A stretch of 64,000 nucleotides of DNA. It comes from Cereibacter_A sp052244495 (GTDB lineage: Bacteria > Pseudomonadota > Alphaproteobacteria > Rhodobacterales > Rhodobacteraceae). Shown piece after piece: positions 26,863 through 34,564 of the stretch. The translations under genes and the position numbers were made by a program. How positions within the stretch are numbered: position 1 is the stretch's first letter; each line of letters opens with the position of its first letter. The notes beneath the pieces were generated by a model that saw nothing but the letters and a program-made list of their open reading frames with translations, made no database searches and was not told the DNA's origin. The stretch lies in the NCBI GenBank assembly GCA_052244495.1, contig JBQPXH010000002.1; one strand, 5' to 3'.

Positions 26863-26922
26863 TCAAGACAGCGGTCGCGGTGGAGGAGTTGCACCGGTGG
26901 CGACCGGAGGGAGGAAAGGCGC

Positions 26923-27981
26923 TTGAAGACGATCAAGGGGCCTGCGCTGTTTCTGGCGCAGTTCGCGGGCGATGCTGCGCCCTTCAATTCATGGAAGTCC
27001 ATCACCCGCTGGGCGGCCGATTGCGGCTATGCGGGCGTGCAGGTCCCGACATGGGACGCGCGGCTGTTCGATCTCGACCGGGCGGCGGAGTCGAAGGACT
27101 GGTGCGACCAGTTCAAGGGCGAGGCGGCCGAGGCGGGCCTCGAGGTCACGGAACTTGCGAGCCACCTGCATGGCCAGCTCGTCGCGGCCCATCCGGCCTA
27201 TGACACGATGCTCGACGGCTTTGCCGATCCGTCCGTCCGCGGCAATCCGAAGGCGCGGCAGGAATGGGCGGTCGACCGGGTGATGAAAGGCCTGACCGCC
27301 TCGCGTAACCTCGGGCTCAAGGCGATGGCGACCTTCTCGGGGGCGCTCGCCTGGCCCTATCTCTATCCCTGGCCGCAGCGGCCCGCGGGTCTTGTCGAGA
27401 CCGCCTTCGACGAACTGGCCGCCCGCTGGCGCCCGATCCTCGACCATGCCGAGGACTGCGGAATCGACCTCTGCTACGAGATCCACCCCGGCGAGGACCT
27501 GCACGACGGCGTGACCTTCGAGATGTTCCTCGAGCGCGTGGGCGACCACGCCCGCTGCAACATGCTCTACGATCCGTCGCACTATGTGCTTCAGGCGTTG
27601 GATTACCTCGACAATATCGACATCTACGGCAGCCGCATCCGCATGTTCCACGTCAAGGACGCCGAGCTGAACCCCACGGGGCGGCAGGGCGTCTATGGCG
27701 GCTTCCAGTCCTGGGTGAACCGGGCGGGGCGCTTCCGCAGCCTCGGCGACGGGCAGGTGGATTTCGGCGCGATCTTCTCGAAGCTGACCGCGCTCGACTT
27801 CGACGGCTGGGCGGTCGTGGAATGGGAATGCGCGCTGAAACATCCCGAGGACGGGGCGCGCGAGGGGGCGGAGTTCGTGCGGAACCACATCATCCGCGTG
27901 ACGCCCAACGCCTTCGACGATTTCGCCGGCGCAGGCACCGACGAGGCCGCCAACCGTGCCATGCTGGGGCTCGACCGATGA
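26923..27981 (+). CDS. Sugar phosphate isomerase/epimerase (xylose-isomerase-like TIM barrel)
   Basis: 352 residues from a TTG start at 26923, chosen because a strong GGAGGGAGGAAAGG purine block lies just before it and no ATG is placed as well. The TIM-barrel metal site is recognisable: Glu in CYEIHPGED, Asp/His in YDPSHYV, His in MFHVKDAE and Glu in AVVEWE. Family members interconvert ketoses or act on inositol derivatives. It starts an operon with a dehydrogenase and an ABC importer, so it probably acts on the imported sugar or polyol. The substrate is unknown. Confidence 0.87.
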   Translation: MKTIKGPALFLAQFAGDAAPFNSWKSITRWAADCGYAGVQVPTWDARLFDLDRAAESKDWCDQFKGEAAEAGLEVTELASHLHGQLVAAHPAYDTMLDGFADPSVRGNPKARQEWAVDRVMKGLTASRNLGLKAMATFSGALAWPYLYPWPQRPAGLVETAFDELAARWRPILDHAEDCGIDLCYEIHPGEDLHDGVTFEMFLERVGDHARCNMLYDPSHYVLQALDYLDNIDIYGSRIRMFHVKDAELNPTGRQGVYGGFQSWVNRAGRFRSLGDGQVDFGAIFSKLTALDFDGWAVVEWECALKHPEDGAREGAEFVRNHIIRVTPNAFDDFAGAGTDEAANRAMLGLDR

Positions 27982-29123
27982 GCCGCTTTGCGGGGCGCGA
28001 GGGGCCCATCCGGCTCGGCATGGTGGGCGGCGGCAGCGGGGCTTTCATCGGCGCGGTCCACCGGATCGCCGCCCGGCTCGACGGGAAATATCAGCTGGTG
28101 GCGGGCGCGCTGTCCTCGACGCCCGAAAAGGCGCGCGAGAGCGCGGCGGCACTTGGCATCCCGCGGAGCTACGACGATTTCACCGCCATGGCGAAAGCCG
28201 AGGCCCGGCGGCGCGACGGGATCGAGGCGGTAGCGATCGTTACCCCGAACCACATGCACGGGCCGGTGGCGCGCGAGTTCCTGAAGCGCGGCATCCATGT
28301 GATCTGCGACAAGCCGCTGACGGCGACACTGGCCGAGGCCAAGCGCCTGCAGCAGGCGGCCGAGAAGGCGGACGCGCTTTTCGTGCTCACGCACAATTAC
28401 ACCGGCTATCCGATGGTGCGCGAGGCGCGCGCACTGGTGGCCTCGGGCGCCTTGGGGCGGCTGCGGGTGGTGCAGGTCGAATATCCGCAGGGCTGGATGG
28501 CCACCCCCGTCGCCAACAAGCAGGCCGAATGGCGCAACGATCCGGCGCGCAGCGGCGCGGGCGGCTCGACGGGCGATATCGGGACGCACGCCTACAACCT
28601 CGCCCGCTTCGTGACCGGCCTAAAGGTCGAGGCGCTGGCGGCCGACCTCTCGGAATTCGTCGAGGGCCGGCAGAACGACGACAACGCCCATGTGATGCTG
28701 CGCTTCGAGGGTGGGGCGCGCGGGATGCTCTGGTGCAGTCAGGTCGCGGTGGGGCATGAAAACTCGCTCCGCCTGCGGGTCTATGGCGAGAAGGGCGGGC
28801 TCGAATGGGCGCAGGAGACCCCGACCGAGCTCTGGCACACCCCCTTGGGTGAGCCGAAGCATCTCATCACCCGCATGGGCGCGGGCGCAGGCCCCGAGGC
28901 CGCGCGGGTGAGCCGCACGCCCGCAGGCCATCCCGAAGGGTTCCTCGAGGCCTTCGCGACGATCTATTCGGAAGCGGCCGAAGCGATCCTCGCCCATCGC
29001 GAGGGGAAAGCCCTGCCCGAGGGCGTGACCTATCCCGGCATCGCCGACGGCATGGAGGGCATGGCCTTTATCGACGCCTGCCTCCGCTCGTCGCGCCGGA
29101 ATGCCGCCTGGGTGGTGCCATGA
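27978..29123 (+). CDS. Gfo/Idh/MocA-family NAD(P)-dependent oxidoreductase
   Basis: 381 residues. The N-terminal Rossmann fold has LGMVGGGSGAFIGAVH. The ICDKPLTATLAEA segment carries the catalytic Lys of the conserved KP motif, and GGSTGDIGTHAYNLARF holds the Asp/His pair of the active site. Related enzymes oxidise inositols, glucose or keto-sugars. It overlaps the isomerase gene (ATGA) and the ABC ATPase gene, pointing to a shared pathway: uptake, oxidation at a ring hydroxyl, isomerisation. The substrate is not determined. Confidence 0.9.
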   Translation: MSRFAGREGPIRLGMVGGGSGAFIGAVHRIAARLDGKYQLVAGALSSTPEKARESAAALGIPRSYDDFTAMAKAEARRRDGIEAVAIVTPNHMHGPVAREFLKRGIHVICDKPLTATLAEAKRLQQAAEKADALFVLTHNYTGYPMVREARALVASGALGRLRVVQVEYPQGWMATPVANKQAEWRNDPARSGAGGSTGDIGTHAYNLARFVTGLKVEALAADLSEFVEGRQNDDNAHVMLRFEGGARGMLWCSQVAVGHENSLRLRVYGEKGGLEWAQETPTELWHTPLGEPKHLITRMGAGAGPEAARVSRTPAGHPEGFLEAFATIYSEAAEAILAHREGKALPEGVTYPGIADGMEGMAFIDACLRSSRRNAAWVVP

Positions 29124-30619
29124 CCGAGCCGGTTCTGGCGATCCGCCAGGTCTCGCGGCTGTTCGGGCCGGTTCAGGTCCTGTTCGACGTGGACTTCGAC
29201 CTCCGCCCCGGCGAGGTCCATGCGCTGATCGGCGAGAACGGTGCGGGAAAATCCACCACGATGAAGATCCTCGCGGGCTATCTCGCGCCCTCGGCAGGAG
29301 AGGTGCTGCTGGACGGCCAGCCCGTCCACTTCCCCTCCTCGCGCGAGGCCGAGGCCGCGGGGATCGTGATGATCCATCAGGAATTCAACCTCGCGACCCC
29401 GCTCACGGTCGAGGAGAACATCTTTCTCGGGCGCGAGCTGAAGCGCGGCCCGTTTCTCGACCACCGGGCGATGCAGGCCGAAAGCCGCCGCCTGCTCGAG
29501 CGGCTGCATTGCGCGGTCGATCCGCGCGCCCGTGTCTCGACCCTGTCCGTGCCGAACCGGCAGATGGTGGAGATCGCCAAGGCCTTGGGGCTGAAGGCAC
29601 GCGTCCTCATCATGGACGAGCCGACAGCCGTGCTCACCCACCGCGAGACCGATACGCTGCTCGAACAGGTGGACCGGCTGCGGGCGGCGGGCACGTCCAT
29701 CCTCTACACCTCGCACAAGCTTGACGAGGTGGCACGGATCGCCGACCGGGTGACGGTCCTTCGCGACGGCCGCCGGGTGATGACGGCACCGGCAAAGGGG
29801 CTGTCCGAGGACCGGATGGCCGAGACCATGGTGGGCCGCGAGCTGTCCGGCCTATTCCCGCCGAAGTCCTCTCCCGCGTCCGAGTCCGTGCTCGAGGTGG
29901 CGAGCCTCACTGTGCCGGGGTTCGTGCGCGACGCCTCCTTCACCCTGCGCCGTGGCGAGGTGCTGGGCTTCGCGGGTCTCGTGGGCTCAGGCCGGACCGA
30001 GCTCATGGAGGGCATCGTGGGCCTCCGCCCGGCGACGGGAGAGGTGCGGATGGAGGGAACTCCCCTGCCCCACGCGTCCGTGTCGGCGGCGCGCGCGGCG
30101 GGCCTCGTCTACCTGACGGAGGACCGCAAGGAGAAGGGCCTCCTCCTCGGCAAGCCGCTGGGAGAGAACCTCACCCTCCTCGCGCTGGGCCGCTTCGGGC
30201 GCGTGCTGATCGACAAGGCGGCGGAGGATCGCGCCCTGACGCAGGCGATCTCGGACTTCGACATCCGGGTGGGCGACCGCGGGATCAGCGCGGGCAGCCT
30301 CTCTGGCGGGAACCAGCAGAAGCTGCTTCTGGCCAAGACAATGCTGGCCGAGCCGCGTGTCGTCATCATCGACGAGCCGACGCGCGGGATCGACGTCGGC
30401 ACCAAGCAGCAGATCTATGGCTTCATCGCCCGCCTTGCCGCCGAAGGCCGCAGCGTGATCGTCGTCTCGTCCGAACTGCCCGAGGTGATCGGGCTCGCGA
30501 ACCGCGTGGTCGTGATGAGCGCGGGTCGCATCGCCGGCGAGGTCGAGGGCGACGCCATCACCGAAGAGAACATCGTCCGCCTCGCGATGGGGCTGAACCA
30601 CCGGAAGGCCAGCGCATGA
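29120..30619 (+). CDS. Sugar ABC transporter ATP-binding protein (RbsA/MglA type, two ATPase domains)
   Basis: 499 residues, the standard double-cassette size. The first cassette has the P-loop GENGAGKST (about 36-44) and Walker B VLIMDEPTAVL. The second has the signature LSGGNQQK and VVIIDEPTRGIDVGTK. In the first cassette the signature is LSVPNRQM, the usual degenerate form in this family. It energises uptake of a monosaccharide or polyol. Four-base overlaps with both neighbours indicate coordinated translation. Confidence 0.95.
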   Translation: MTEPVLAIRQVSRLFGPVQVLFDVDFDLRPGEVHALIGENGAGKSTTMKILAGYLAPSAGEVLLDGQPVHFPSSREAEAAGIVMIHQEFNLATPLTVEENIFLGRELKRGPFLDHRAMQAESRRLLERLHCAVDPRARVSTLSVPNRQMVEIAKALGLKARVLIMDEPTAVLTHRETDTLLEQVDRLRAAGTSILYTSHKLDEVARIADRVTVLRDGRRVMTAPAKGLSEDRMAETMVGRELSGLFPPKSSPASESVLEVASLTVPGFVRDASFTLRRGEVLGFAGLVGSGRTELMEGIVGLRPATGEVRMEGTPLPHASVSAARAAGLVYLTEDRKEKGLLLGKPLGENLTLLALGRFGRVLIDKAAEDRALTQAISDFDIRVGDRGISAGSLSGGNQQKLLLAKTMLAEPRVVIIDEPTRGIDVGTKQQIYGFIARLAAEGRSVIVVSSELPEVIGLANRVVVMSAGRIAGEVEGDAITEENIVRLAMGLNHRKASA

Positions 30620-31608
30620 GTGCCGTCACCGCCCCCCGTCCCCGCTTCCATCTGCATGTGCTGGGGCCGCTGCTCGCGCTCTTCGTGCTGATCGCGCTCG
30701 GCGCCTGGCTGAACCCGAACTTCCTCAGCTACGGCAACGTGACGAACGTGCTGGCGCGCTCGGCCTTCATCGGCATCATTGCCGTGGGCATGACCTTCGT
30801 CATCACCTCGGGGGGCATCGACCTCTCGGTGGGATCCATGGCGGCCTTCATCGCCGGGCTCATGATCCTGTCGATGAACGCGCTTCTGCCCCACATGGGC
30901 GAAGGGGTCTCGGTCATCCTCGTGGGGGTGCTGGTCGCCGCCGGCGCGGGCCTCCTTGCAGGCTGGCTCAACGGCTTTCTCATCGCCAAGGTGGGGATCG
31001 AGCCCTTCATCGTGACGCTGGGCACCATGGGCATCTACCGCTCGCTGGTGACCTGGCTGGCCGACGGCGGCACGCTCTCGCTCGATTTCGGCCTCCGTGG
31101 CCTCTACCGGCCGGTCTATTACGGCGGGATCCTGGGCGTGGCCTGGCCGATCATCGTCTTTGCCATCGTCGCGATCCTCGGCGAGATCGTGATGCGCCAG
31201 ACCGCCTATGGCCGCCACGTGGCGGCGATCGGCGCGAACGAGCAGGTGGCGCGCTATTCGGCCATCAAGGTGCCGCGCGTGCGGATCGCGACCTACGCGC
31301 TTCTGGGGCTGCTCGTGGGGCTCGCCACCATCATGTACGTGCCACGGCTGGGCTCGGCCTCGGGCTCGACCGGCGTCCTGTGGGAGCTCGAGGCGATCGC
31401 CGCCGTCATCATCGGCGGCACGGTGCTCAAGGGTGGCTATGGTCGCGTCTGGGGCACCGTCGTGGGCGTCCTGATCCTCAGCCTGATCGACAATATCCTG
31501 AACCTCGCCTCGATCGTCAGCCCCTATCTCAACGGCACGATCCAGGGCGTCATCGTCATCCTCGCTGTCGTCCTGCAGCGGGAGAAGAAGGCCGCGGACA
31601 CGCGGTAG
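30616..31608 (+). CDS. Sugar ABC transporter permease (RbsC type)
   Basis: 330 residues with eight to ten hydrophobic segments. The BPD_transp_2 motif GIDLSVGSMAAFIAG (about 73-87) and the cytoplasmic EAA-like loop YGRHVAAIGANEQVARYSAIKV are diagnostic for ribose/galactose-type permeases. A single gene implies a homodimeric channel. It follows the ATPase with an ATGA overlap. Confidence 0.94.
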   Translation: MSAVTAPRPRFHLHVLGPLLALFVLIALGAWLNPNFLSYGNVTNVLARSAFIGIIAVGMTFVITSGGIDLSVGSMAAFIAGLMILSMNALLPHMGEGVSVILVGVLVAAGAGLLAGWLNGFLIAKVGIEPFIVTLGTMGIYRSLVTWLADGGTLSLDFGLRGLYRPVYYGGILGVAWPIIVFAIVAILGEIVMRQTAYGRHVAAIGANEQVARYSAIKVPRVRIATYALLGLLVGLATIMYVPRLGSASGSTGVLWELEAIAAVIIGGTVLKGGYGRVWGTVVGVLILSLIDNILNLASIVSPYLNGTIQGVIVILAVVLQREKKAADTR

Positions 31609-31626
31609 ATCCTTGGGAGGAACGTG

Positions 31627-32589
31627 ATGAAACGCAGAGAATTCCTGACCACCGCGGCCGTGGCCGGCGTGGCCGCCGGGGCCGGCGCAGCCCCCGCCCT
31701 CGCGCAGGAGAAGGTGGGCACCATCGGAGTGGCGATCCCCTCGGCCACCCACGGCTTCATGGGCGGGCTGAACTTCCACGCGCAGGATACCATCGCCCGG
31801 CTGCAGCAGGTCTATCCGCAGCTCGACTTCGTGCTGGCGACCGCCGGAAACGCGGGCAAGATGGTCAACGACATCGAGGACATGGTCGCCACGCGCAACA
31901 TCAGCGCCCTCGTCGTCCTGCCCTTCGAGAGTGAGCCGCTCACTTCGCCCGTCCAAGCGGTCAAGGAGTCAGGCATCTGGGTGACGGTCGTGGATCGTGG
32001 CCTCTCGGTCGAGGGGATCGAGGATCTCTATGTGGCGGGCGACAACCCCGGCTTCGGTCGCGTGGCGGGCGAGTACTTCGCGCAGAACCTCGAGTCCGGC
32101 AAGAAGATCGTCGTCCTCCGCGGCATCCCCACCACCCTCGACAACGAGCGCGTCGATGCCTTCACCAAGGCCCTCGAGGGCTCGGGCATCGAGGTGCTCG
32201 ACATGCAGCACGGAAACTGGAACCGGGACGACGCCTTCAACGTGATGCAGGACTTCCTGTCGAAATATCCCGAGATCGACGCGGTCTGGGCCGCCGACGA
32301 CGACATGGCCATCGGCGCGATGGAGGCCATCGCCCAAGCGAACCGCACCGAGGAGATGTGGGTGATGGGCGGCGCCGGCATGAAGGAGATCATCCGGCGC
32401 ATCGCCGACGGCGATCCGCAGCTTCCGGCGAACGTGACCTATCCGCCGGCGCAGATCTCCACCGCGATCGAGCTGACGGCGCTGAAGCTCGTCTCCTCGA
32501 CGCCGGTCTCGGGGCGCTTCATCATCGGTTCGCAGCTGATCACGCCCGAGAATGCCGAGCAGTTCTACTTCCCGGACAGCCCGTTCTGA
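31627..32589 (+). CDS. Periplasmic sugar-binding protein of the ABC importer
   Basis: 320 residues, Peripla_BP_4 type. The N-terminus KRREFLTTAAVAGVAAG with ALAQE carries a twin-arginine-like signal, unusual for ribose-type binding proteins, suggesting export after folding. The mature part has GVAIPSATHGFMGGL, DIEDMVATRNISALVV and AVWAADDDMAIGAMEA, typical of ribose/inositol binders. ATG at 31627 has GGAGGAACG upstream; a GTG one codon earlier is possible. It is the last gene of the operon, followed by a hairpin. Confidence 0.92.
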   Translation: MKRREFLTTAAVAGVAAGAGAAPALAQEKVGTIGVAIPSATHGFMGGLNFHAQDTIARLQQVYPQLDFVLATAGNAGKMVNDIEDMVATRNISALVVLPFESEPLTSPVQAVKESGIWVTVVDRGLSVEGIEDLYVAGDNPGFGRVAGEYFAQNLESGKKIVVLRGIPTTLDNERVDAFTKALEGSGIEVLDMQHGNWNRDDAFNVMQDFLSKYPEIDAVWAADDDMAIGAMEAIAQANRTEEMWVMGGAGMKEIIRRIADGDPQLPANVTYPPAQISTAIELTALKLVSSTPVSGRFIIGSQLITPENAEQFYFPDSPF

Positions 32590-32596
32590 GCGGGGG

Positions 32597-32632
32597 CGGA
32601 GCGCGGCCCCTCCCCCAAGGGACCGCGCTCCG
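32597..32632. terminator. Hairpin between the sugar ABC operon and pseudoazurin
   Basis: CGGAGCGCGG...CCGCGCTCCG forms a 10-bp stem extended by three G-C pairs after one mismatch, with loop TCCCCCAA. It lies between converging genes. No clear U-run follows on either strand, so it may act as an RNA 3' stabiliser or a weak bidirectional terminator. Confidence 0.5.
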
Positions 32633-32639
32633 GTCGATC

Positions 32640-33071
32640 CTACTCGGCGACCTGCGCGAGCAAGGGATCGAACCGCTTCTTCGCCGCGCCCTTCATCGGT
32701 GCGGCGGCGACCGCTTCGCGGTTGACCGGCGCGCCGACCTGGATCAGCGCCACCATCCCCATCGAGAAGTGCGGCGAGCATTTCACGCCATAGAGGCCTT
32801 CCTCGGTCAGCGTGACCTCGAGATCCTTGCCCATCTTGCCCTTGAAGGTCTCGGCGCCCTCGGGATGCATCCCCTTGATGGTCTCGGCATTATGGCCCTT
32901 GTCGGTCGCCTTGAAGAGGATCGTATCCCCCGGCTGGGCTGCGACGAAGGCGGGCTCGAACACCATGGCGCCGTCGGCCCCTTTGTTGAGCATGGTCACC
33001 TCGTGCGTCGCCGCATGGGCGGCGGTGCCGAGGAGAAGCATGAGCGCGGCAGCGGTTGTCGTCTTGAGCAT
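32640..33071 (-). CDS. Pseudoazurin (type 1 blue copper protein)
   Basis: 143 residues with a signal peptide cleaved after AHA (about residue 20). Copper ligands are all in place: His60, Cys98, His101 and Met106, which correspond to His40, Cys78, His81 and Met86 of mature pseudoazurins. It is a periplasmic electron carrier that can donate to nitrite or nitrous-oxide reductases; no such reductase is in this window. ATG at 33071 is preceded by AAGGAG. It is convergent with the sugar operon, and its upstream region is shared with the phasin-like gene. Confidence 0.94.
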   Translation of the reverse strand: MLKTTTAAALMLLLGTAAHAATHEVTMLNKGADGAMVFEPAFVAAQPGDTILFKATDKGHNAETIKGMHPEGAETFKGKMGKDLEVTLTEEGLYGVKCSPHFSMGMVALIQVGAPVNREAVAAAPMKGAAKKRFDPLLAQVAE

Positions 33072-33207
33072 CTGACACTCCTTCAATCTGATGCCCGGTC
33101 ACTAGCAGCCCCTGCACTGCCGCAATTTGCGGTTGCGCAAGCTCTCGCCACGACTCGGTCGCGCGCGGGCTCAAGGCTGCGTCGTGCTTTCGGCGCCCTT
33201 GCCGCAC

Positions 33208-33223
33208 GCGCAAACGATTGCGC
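33208..33223. promoter_or_regulatory. GCGCAA-N4-TTGCGC inverted repeat between pseudoazurin and the phasin-like gene
   Basis: GCGCAAACGATTGCGC is a 6-bp-arm inverted repeat. Similar half-sites (TTGCGGTTGCGCAA at about 33126-33139, CTGCGCAAAG at about 33233-33242) surround it. The TGC/GCA-rich composition recalls binding sites of the PHA-responsive repressor PhaR, and the core also resembles LacI-family sites. It lies 125-140 bp before the phasin-like start. Confidence 0.4.
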
Positions 33224-33347
33224 ATGCCGCATCTGCGCAAAGGCGCGCCGACATTGCGGATTTCCGTTGACGCTTCGGCCTCGAGTGCCCACGTTTCGAC
33301 CGCGCCGCCCCCGGCGGCGGCTGAAACGAACGATCTGGAGGATGATC

Positions 33348-33749
33348 ATGACCAAACCGGCCGAGACTTCCCGCACCATGTTCGACACGATGACACAGCT
33401 TTTTTCGTCCATGTCGGCGGCCCCCATGGCAACGATCATGGCGAAGCGGATGCTCGACATGCAGCAGGGTATTGCCGGCGAAGTGAACCAGGCGGCGCAC
33501 CAGTGGCTTGACCGCCGTCAATCGGCGATGACGAGCCTGATCGGAACGACGCAGAAGGTCATGGACAAGGGTTTCACCGATACCGCTTCCTTCTCGTCGA
33601 TGCAGGAATGGTATGGTGGCATGGTCGAGCGCCTCGCGACGGACATGAAGAGCCCCTACGATCTCATGCTCGCTTGCAGCGCCCATGTGGTGCCGCCGAC
33701 CACGAAGCCTTTGGAAAAGCCCGCCTCGACCATCCGTCGCGCCGCCTGA
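33348..33749 (+). CDS. Phasin-like small protein (uncertain)
   Basis: 133 residues, Met- and Gln-rich, predicted mostly helical without a signal or membrane segment. Layout: MFDTMTQLFSSMSAAPMATIMAKRMLDMQQGIAGEVNQAAHQWLDRR, then FTDTASFSSMQEWYGGMVERLATD. The amphipathic helices and the FSSMQEWYGGMV-type region resemble PHA-granule phasins, but the similarity is loose and I give it as a tentative call. GGAGG precedes ATG at 33348. PhaR-like sites upstream and a phaC gene 8 kb away support a PHA link. It could alternatively be an unrelated helical protein. Confidence 0.55.
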   Translation: MTKPAETSRTMFDTMTQLFSSMSAAPMATIMAKRMLDMQQGIAGEVNQAAHQWLDRRQSAMTSLIGTTQKVMDKGFTDTASFSSMQEWYGGMVERLATDMKSPYDLMLACSAHVVPPTTKPLEKPASTIRRAA

Positions 33750-34149
33750 CCACTGGCCACTGGCCGATGCCGTCCAATGCCGGAGGCCGCGTGGCTGTCA
33801 CCGGCATTTATTGCTTGATGCAGAGCGCGGAGCGGGCTGCCGCCCACTCCTTCTGGCGTCAATGTCTGCGTCCGTCTCGATCATCGGACTCGCCGGCCCG
33901 CGGCTGAAGGACGGCATGGCGGCAGTCCGCCGCTCCGCTTCATCTCGTGTCGAGAAATCAGGCGTCTCGACTGCATCCGCATCGGTCCCGTCCTCGAGGC
34001 GTCACTTTGCCGCGACGTCACCCGGTTGATCCCATCCCAAAGTATGTAGTCCCTAGACCAAAGATACTCGGCCGGTCCGGGAACCTTATGTAAGGTGAGA
34101 AAAAATTCGCCATGGGGCCGGTGTGTGTGACCGGCGAAACAAGGCTTGG
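33750..34149. other. 400 bp intergenic region before the H-NS-type gene
   Basis: I see no supported gene. The right end is AT-richer and looks like a control region: AGTAT (34041-34045) and ATACT (34064-34068) form distant inverted arms around a CCCTAG core, and CCTTATGTAAGG (34084-34095) is a 12-bp palindrome-like element followed by an A-run. These may be operators for the small H-NS-type gene. The open frame 33685-34029 lacks any recognisable features. Confidence 0.45.
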
Positions 34150-34437
34150 GTGGTCAGTGTGAAATTGAATATCGAGCGCTTGAATCGGGACGAGCTGCTG
34201 GACCTCTACGGGAGGATCTCTGCCGCTCTGGATGCATGCGAGATCCGGCAGGCAGCATCGAAGACCCGCTCTGTAACAGCCACGCTTCCGACCGGACAAG
34301 GGTCCGGGGGAAAGCGCGTCAGCTACTTCAACCCGGCCAACAGAGCGATCTCCTGGAACGGGCGCGGGCGGTGCCCGAACTGGTTCAAGGTCGCCATGGC
34401 GCAGGGCCGCACACCGGAAGAACTCGCCGCGCTCTGA
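34150..34437 (+). CDS. Small H-NS-family (HvrA/Spb-like) nucleoid protein
   Basis: About 95 residues. The C-terminal half has the H-NS DNA-binding signature: YFNPANRAISWNGRGRCPNWF, containing the WxGRGRxPxW core that inserts into the AT-rich minor groove. The short N-terminal helix (LNIERLNRDELLDLYGRISAALDAC) would be the dimerisation part. In Rhodobacter, HvrA and Spb of this family modulate photosynthesis and nitrogen genes. The start is uncertain: GTG 34150 is used, with GTG 34123 or 34159 possible. The spacing between domains is short for the family. Confidence 0.8.
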   Translation: MVSVKLNIERLNRDELLDLYGRISAALDACEIRQAASKTRSVTATLPTGQGSGGKRVSYFNPANRAISWNGRGRCPNWFKVAMAQGRTPEELAAL

Positions 34438-34564
34438 TCTGCGGGGCGCGAACCGAAACAATCCGTTCCGATAATTCTCGGAAAAGGCGCCGGCCGGATA
34501 CCTGTCCGCCCGGCTCTCTGCGGCTCCATGCGCGCCTGCAGTCGGTTCGCAGGGGGCTGAATCC

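Noticed and set aside
33685..34029. Open frame downstream of the phasin-like gene
   Set aside because: It starts inside the phasin-like gene in another frame, has no ribosome-binding site and no motifs.
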